DNA from: Panorpa germanica
Lineage: Eukaryota; Arthropoda; Insecta; Mecoptera; Panorpidae
NCBI GenBank assembly: GCA_963678705.1
Contig: OY783204.1
Span: forward strand, 25,678,759 to 25,742,758
Reading direction: 5' to 3'
Length of the DNA: 64,000 bases
In this document: piece after piece, positions 59,397 through 64,000 of the stretch
Numbering within the stretch: position 1 is the first letter of the stretch
Layout of the letters: each line of letters begins with the position of its first letter
Translations under genes and position numbers: made by a program
Notes under the pieces: generated by a model
Database searches by the model: none
What the model was told of the DNA's origin: nothing
Seen by the model: only the letters and a program-made list of their open reading frames with translations

Positions 59397-59496
59397 AATA
59401 GCATAATACATCTTAAAAACAATGAAAATATATAAAACAAAGACGGGTTTGTTACAACACTTACAATAGCATAATACATCTTAAAAACAATGAAAA
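59397..59496. repeat. Tandem duplication near the Helitron 5' end
   Basis: AATAGCATAATACATCTTAA... occurs at 59397 and again at 59464. Between them ATATATAAAACAAAGACGGG repeats the true 5' terminus (59300-59320). The Helitron thus carries a second, internal copy of its start. Confidence 0.8.
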
Positions 59497-59930
59497 TTCG
59501 AAATTTAAAAAACTCGACAATGAAAACTCGATACTTAATCATTTTGTTTTGCTGATTTGTTTATTTCATGTCAAACATTTGTTGTCATGACAACATATTG
59601 TAACAACTATTCATTTGTGCGTTCAGAAATTTATTTTTTGTAAAATGTCTCGAAAGTTCAGGTACTGTTATATTTGTTTGTTTTAGACATTAATTTGTGT
59701 AGATTATTTATTAATTATTTAATTTTTAATTTCAGAAAATAATACCTAAGATTTATTGTACAGGTTAACAAAAGTGTAAATGTCTTTTTATAGGTTATCT
59801 ATAACTATAATTTTTCTTGATAAGCTATTCATATGTAGTGCTTATATACTCTTTGAGCTATTGTCTATGTCTCGAAAGTGGTTTTTTGTGGTTTTATGCG
59901 AGTGCACATTCAGTATTAATATTAATAACA

Positions 59931-61440
59931 ATGCCGCGTCCTAGAAGATCTAATCTTTCTCAGCGGAGCCGTAATGCAATTAGGCTAACGGAATATCGCG
60001 AGTCAATTATCTGATGAAGAACGAGAAATTGCACGAGAAGAGCGCCGCGTTAGTATGGAGCAAAGAAGGGCCTTAATTCGTGCTTCTCAAACAAAAGAGC
60101 AAAGAGAGGTAGCCCGTGAAACGGCTAGGTTAGAAACGAGAAATCGTCGAGCTTATCGTACAGATGAACAGAGGAATAATCTTCGAAGTGCAAGAAGAAA
60201 TGGTTCAAGTATTGATTTGAATCGAGCAGAGTTTCTATATGATTGCACCATCGACTGCAGCTTGCATCGTTTAGTTTGCATTGGTCCAATGGACGTTGTT
60301 TGCCAGCATTGTGGAGCATTGAGGTTTGCTGGTGAAACGCCTGGTTTGTGCTGCCTTAGTGGTAAAGTGAAATTGCCATCATTGGTCCCGCCACCAGAGC
60401 CATTGTGCTCCCTGCTTTATGGCGAAACACTAGAATCACGACATTTTCTAGCGAACACTCAAAAATACAATGTCTGTTTCCAAATGACTTCATTTGGGGC
60501 GGAAATTATCGAAGAACACGGATATAATCCGACATTTAAGGTAATTTACGTTAAAAACTATATTTTCTATGATTGTAAAAAAAATCTGGAATGTAGTTTG
60601 TTAGATTTCTGTATTTGTCATGTTATTATTTGTAAAAAAAAAGTGTTTGTAAATCTAACTATAACTATGGCTTTGACTTTACAGATTCAAGGCCAGATTT
60701 GCCATCGCATTGGATCATTGCAACCTATAGAAGATGCACAGCATAAATTCTTGCAAATATACTTCATGGGCAATATGGAAGAACAACTTGACCGGCGTCA
60801 AGGGATCAACACAGCTACGAAAAGAGCAATTCTCCAAGATCTGCAGCAAATGCTTCATGAACATCATGCATTGGTCAGGCTGTTCAAGACTGCTTTAGAG
60901 CGCATGCCAAGTGATGACTATAAAGTTGTGATCAGAGCAGATAAAAGACCAGCTGGAACACATGAACGCACATTTAATGCTCCAACAATCGATGAAGTGG
61001 CAATCCTGATTGTTGGTGAAAACTTGGAAACACGTGATATTGTACTTACACGACGCAATACTGGGCAACTACAAAGAATATATGAAACACACCGTTCACA
61101 TGACGCGTTACAATACCCGCTGATGTTTTGGCAAGGAGACGATGGATATCACTTTAATATCAAAATGATAAATCTTATTCCAAGGATTCCGATGATCCCA
61201 ACGGATATGCCATTTGAGTTTAAACGAATTCAATTCCCGATTCGTCTTGCCTTCGCCATGACGATCAACAAATAACAGGGCCAATCCTTGACTATTTGTG
61301 GCCTCAATCTAGAAAATGCATGTTTTCTCATGGTCAATTGTACGTGGCATTCTCACGTGTCGGCAAACCATCCGCTTTATTTGTTCTTGCGCCTGACCAA
61401 AAAACAAAGAATGTCGTTTACCACAAGGTGCTTGAATGAA
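59931..61440 (+). pseudogene. Helitron Rep-helicase (RepHel) remnant
   Basis: Starts MPRPRRSNLSQRSRNA at 59931. A shift near 60000 moves it into the frame ERRVSMEQRRALIRA, which runs open to 61275. Then come a Cys/His zinc-finger-like region (CIGPMDVVCQHCGAL) and NPTFK, a 144-nt in-frame intron, IQGQICHRIGSLQP, and the start of the Helitron_like_N domain (PLMFWQGDDGYHFN). At about 61180 it jumps to the end of the Pif1-type helicase (FPIRLAFAMTINK, then a stop and a further shift; LYVAFSRVGKPSALFV is readable in another frame). Family RepHel proteins exceed 1,300 residues, so most of it, including the HUH nuclease, is missing. Confidence 0.9.
60541..60684 (+). other. Intron inside the Helitron gene
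   Basis: GTAATT at 60541 and TTTACAG ending at 60684 bracket 144 AT-rich bases that read as Tyr/Cys/Lys-rich noise. Removing them joins NPTFK to IQGQICHRIG, the usual continuous Helitron sequence. Its length is a multiple of three with no stop, so unspliced RNA stays in frame. Confidence 0.8.
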
Positions 61441-61694
61441 AATCCCATTAATGAATTAATCCGAGTGTATTCCAATCTGCACAACATAGTTTTCAATCAT
61501 TTTTTTCTGACATGAGTTTGAATTACTTAATTATTATTATTTTTTTAATTTTTATTCTCATTCTGTATGTTTTCATCATCATTCATCATAATAAAATACT
61601 TTTATGTTTCTATCTATATTAATAAATATTATTTTGTATCATTGTATTACGTTCATCAAAGCCTAAAAGGTAACACGATATTCATTGACTGTTA

Positions 61695-61723
61695 GGCGGT
61701 ACGAAGTTCGCCGGGTCAGCTAG
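61695..61723 (+). other. Helitron 3' terminus with hairpin and CTAG
   Basis: GGCGGTACGAAGTTCGCC can pair GGCG with CGCC, followed by GGGTCAGCTAG. This is the transposition termination signal of the element. Confidence 0.85.
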
Positions 61724-61724
61724 T

Positions 61725-63055
61725 TAAACAATATATATTACTCACAGTTTGGCAGCTTAAATTACAGAATAACATAGTGTAGTATCAAGATGACGCTCAC
61801 TTACCTAAAAATAAAAAAGTAAATATTAATACAATGCGAAAAAAATATAAAGATTTTATAAAAGTACGTACATAATTCAAATAATCAACTTAGTAAAATG
61901 TTTTCTTTAATATTACCTTTGAATAAGATTGTAGATTTGATATTGTGTTAAAATATATGGAAACAATACATATTTAGATACATTATAATACTTGGATGTA
62001 CATATTCGTAATTATGTTTTTGCATGGAGGTTAAATGCATGAAGCTTCCTAATTATGTAACACGAAATTTTCAATTTTTAAAAGTGAATTTTTATTTATA
62101 CTATAATCCTTTAGTAATCAACAAACAAAAAGTTCCATCAAATATTAGAAAAACTGTATTTAAAAAAAAAAAGGTTATGGGGCCAGGTGATAAAATTATA
62201 ACATTGGTGTCAGATTTATCTTAATTTACAAAATAACGGAAGGTTGAATTATCTGTTATATTACAAAACACGAGACTACTTACAAAGGCCTTCTCCACAG
62301 ACAAACTATGTGTTTGTCGCGCAAACCTATAGCAACATAGATGACGCAGGAATGGGCAGAAATAGGGGTTTGATTGTAATTTAGGGGTGAGCATTATATA
62401 GATCTCAAAAGTAGATATCTATATTTTAATATGATACACGACATGTTTATAGCTAGAGGATAGCTACAGTAAAAATTACAAAAAAAATATTATATGCAAA
62501 AAATGCTTTTTATTATATATTTTATGTGTACATACCAGGAAAATTATCTATTGTTTTACTACAGGCATATGAAAATTTATAATTATTGTGTTAAAGTAAA
62601 ATTTCATGTAAAAATGTTTATTTCATTTTACGACTAGGTATATACTTGTATGTATACGTCGGGAAAACGTTTAAAATTTATGATATATTTTCTTTTCACA
62701 CGAATACATTACAACAGAAAAACAAAGGTAACCATTTAAATATCTTATCGGGAAAAGTTAAGTTAATTAAAAAGAATTTTGTTATGGATCTTTATTTAAG
62801 AATTGAGCTCGAAATGGTTCTGAATTTACGAGTAATAAAGGAATTTAGTCTATGACAAACAAGTTCTTTTGAGATTAATACAGCTTCCGCTTTCTCTCTA
62901 ATCTTAATTCGACATTCGTCCAACACCATTTAGTGAAATTCTTCAATGTTTTTGGTAGTTGTTTCAATTTAGTCTGGTACGATATTTATATTTTTGCTTT
63001 GGGAATTTAATGACTGCACGATATTCGATATTTTCCATCCTTACTGGAAAAACTG
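61725..63055. other. Stretch with no recognised element
   Basis: AT-rich; frames at 62024-62224 and 62646-62855 are Lys/Asn/Tyr-rich without domain signatures. Confidence 0.4.
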
Positions 63056-63062
63056 GAAACTA

Positions 63063-63325
63063 CCCAGTAAACATTTGGTGAAGTGTCCCTTTTTGTGACG
63101 TTTCTATCACTATTTCTCTTCAATTATAGTTCGCATCAACTTTATCTTCATTTGTATTTCGACAGGTGAAGTGGTTCCGTCATCTGTAGCCGATAAAACA
63201 GACATTTCATATGAACGATTGTGAGAAACTGAACTATAAATGAACTCTTTCATAACAAAAAAAATCATACGCATCTCCAATATGATGTCAAAGTGACTCC
63301 AAAATGCTCCAAAATGTTTATTGGG
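63063..63325. mobile_element. TIR element, family D, copy 3
   Basis: CCCAGTAAACATTTGGTGAA at the left, CCAAAATGTTTATTGGG at the right, with TA on both sides (63061-63062, 63326-63327), consistent with TA target duplication. It has a small local duplication (CTCCAAAATG twice) near the right end. Confidence 0.85.
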
Positions 63326-63329
63326 TATT

Positions 63330-64000
63330 CATACTACCCTCGTAATAAATATGTGAAATAACCCTACAAACATTTTCTCGTATCGTAGTAATGTTGAATA
63401 GTCTGATTACAATTTGAGTAAGATTTTTCGAAGCACGTTCTAAGCCACAGGTAGAAAATATAATTGGGTACGTTCAGGAAAAGAAATTTCGTATTTTATT
63501 TTCCGTTTTTGATCCAAAACGACTTCGAAACGGATACTACATCGGACCTAAATGTCGATGTCTATTCTAGTTCGAGTCCTAGAATATCGTATTCGAATTT
63601 TATACGCTTCGGAATTCAAATTGTTTGCAGGGGAACTAAACTAAAACATTATTTATTAATAATTCATGTTAATAACAATGTAATCGAATACAATTGTTTG
63701 TTTATTTGTGTTTGATATGCCACAAGTACTAATTTAGTTCAATAATATCGTAGTAGTTGAGGTTCCAATTTGGATAATATTTATTTAGTACTGTACACTG
63801 TACTCTGTCTATTATACAAGAGAACACAGTTTACACTGATTTACACAGTATATTATTATTCTAATTTAATCTCCATGACAATACAATCCACGTAATGGTA
63901 GCTATACGTATCATCACATACATATTCGCATGGTAACATACAAGGCTGGTACATACACACAACGATGGTATAGCGATGGCTGAGCTGATAGACAGATCTG
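63330..64000. other. Stretch with no recognised element
   Basis: The plus frame at 63464-63715 (NDFETDTTSDLNVDV, YSSSSPRISYSNF) has a less AT-biased stretch but starts only at a TTG and matches no family known to me. Confidence 0.3.

Larger units (their letters stand above)
59293..61723 (+). mobile_element. Helitron, internally deleted (2.4 kb)
   Basis: Begins 5'-TC (TCTTAATATATAAAAG) after a host A and ends GGGTCAGCTAG before a host T, as Helitrons do when inserting between A and T without target duplication. A GC-rich hairpin (GGCG...CGCC) precedes the CTAG. Contains the N-terminal part of the Rep-helicase frame and the extreme C-terminus of the helicase. The rolling-circle HUH motif and helicase motifs I-V are gone, so it is non-autonomous. 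Confidence 0.93.
30392..64000 (-). other. tgo: Upstream tango intron or 5' flank
   Basis: The TTACAG acceptor at 30392 shows that an intron lies here. A search on the minus strand for an N-terminal exon (Lys-Arg-rich tail ending with two bases of a codon before GT) found none by 64000. The stretch is AT-rich and full of transposon relics listed separately. If the missing exon lies beyond the right edge, this second intron exceeds 33 kb. Confidence 0.6.

Noticed and set aside
60125-60319. Minus-strand frame in the Helitron
   Set aside because: Shadow of the Helitron Rep N-terminal coding sequence on the plus strand.
1-64000. CRISPR arrays, operons, rRNA, prokaryotic genes, and retroviral, LTR or Polinton elements
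   Set aside because: No regularly spaced repeats, no compact gene arrangement and no recognisable protease, integrase, capsid or envelope sequence were seen; the splice structure and element content are those of an animal nuclear intron.

Overview
The window is strongly AT-rich, repeat-dense animal DNA. It has every mark of a very large intron in an insect gene. Only two host coding exons can be read with confidence, both on the minus strand. The 81-nt exon at 30311-30391 encodes an acidic segment ending in DNIQDKERFAR. The 158-nt exon at 3446-3603 encodes the whole basic helix-loop-helix domain ([15 protein letters not shown] to MKALRG). Their splice sites and reading phase fit exactly, and the joined peptide is diagnostic of tango, the insect ARNT/HIF-1beta. 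These two exons are separated by a 26,707-nt intron (3604-30310). The next tango intron runs off the left edge (1-3445). No exon N-terminal to the 81-nt exon was found between 30392 and 64000, so that stretch is probably intron or 5' flank. The order is not fixed by the sequence; an insect is the best reading.

Layout from left to right. 1-3445 is the intron downstream of the bHLH exon, with coding-like short open segments on the other strand (82-741), one terminal-inverted-repeat element (1406-1612) and one unclassified dispersed repeat (about 2050-2375). 3446-3603 is the bHLH exon. 3604-30310 is the giant intron. It is packed with small non-autonomous DNA elements (including TTAA-flanked and TA-flanked families, a pogo/Tigger-like copy and a hAT-like copy), two LINE 3' ends, tRNA-like SINE fragments, a cluster of TAGCAT/ATGCTA words, and one well-formed candidate exon on the plus strand at 21210-21298. 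30311-30391 is the upstream tango exon. 30392-64000 holds a 349-bp inverted duplication spaced 3 kb apart, more copies of the same element families, two copies of a short retroposon with 13-bp target duplications (one inside a tandem duplication), a 608-bp element with TCAGGG ends, and a 2.4-kb internally deleted Helitron (59293-61723).

How it works together. The only recognisable host product is the tango transcription factor, the common dimer partner of bHLH-PAS proteins. The intron between the two exons sits immediately before the basic, DNA-contacting region, so any alternative splicing across this intron would change the edge of the DNA-binding surface. Everything else is best explained as transposon accumulation in a tolerant long intron. 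No rRNA, intact tRNA, CRISPR array, operon or prokaryotic feature is present. No retroviral or Polinton-like element was recognised. Coordinates of repeat edges are read by eye and may be off by a few bases.
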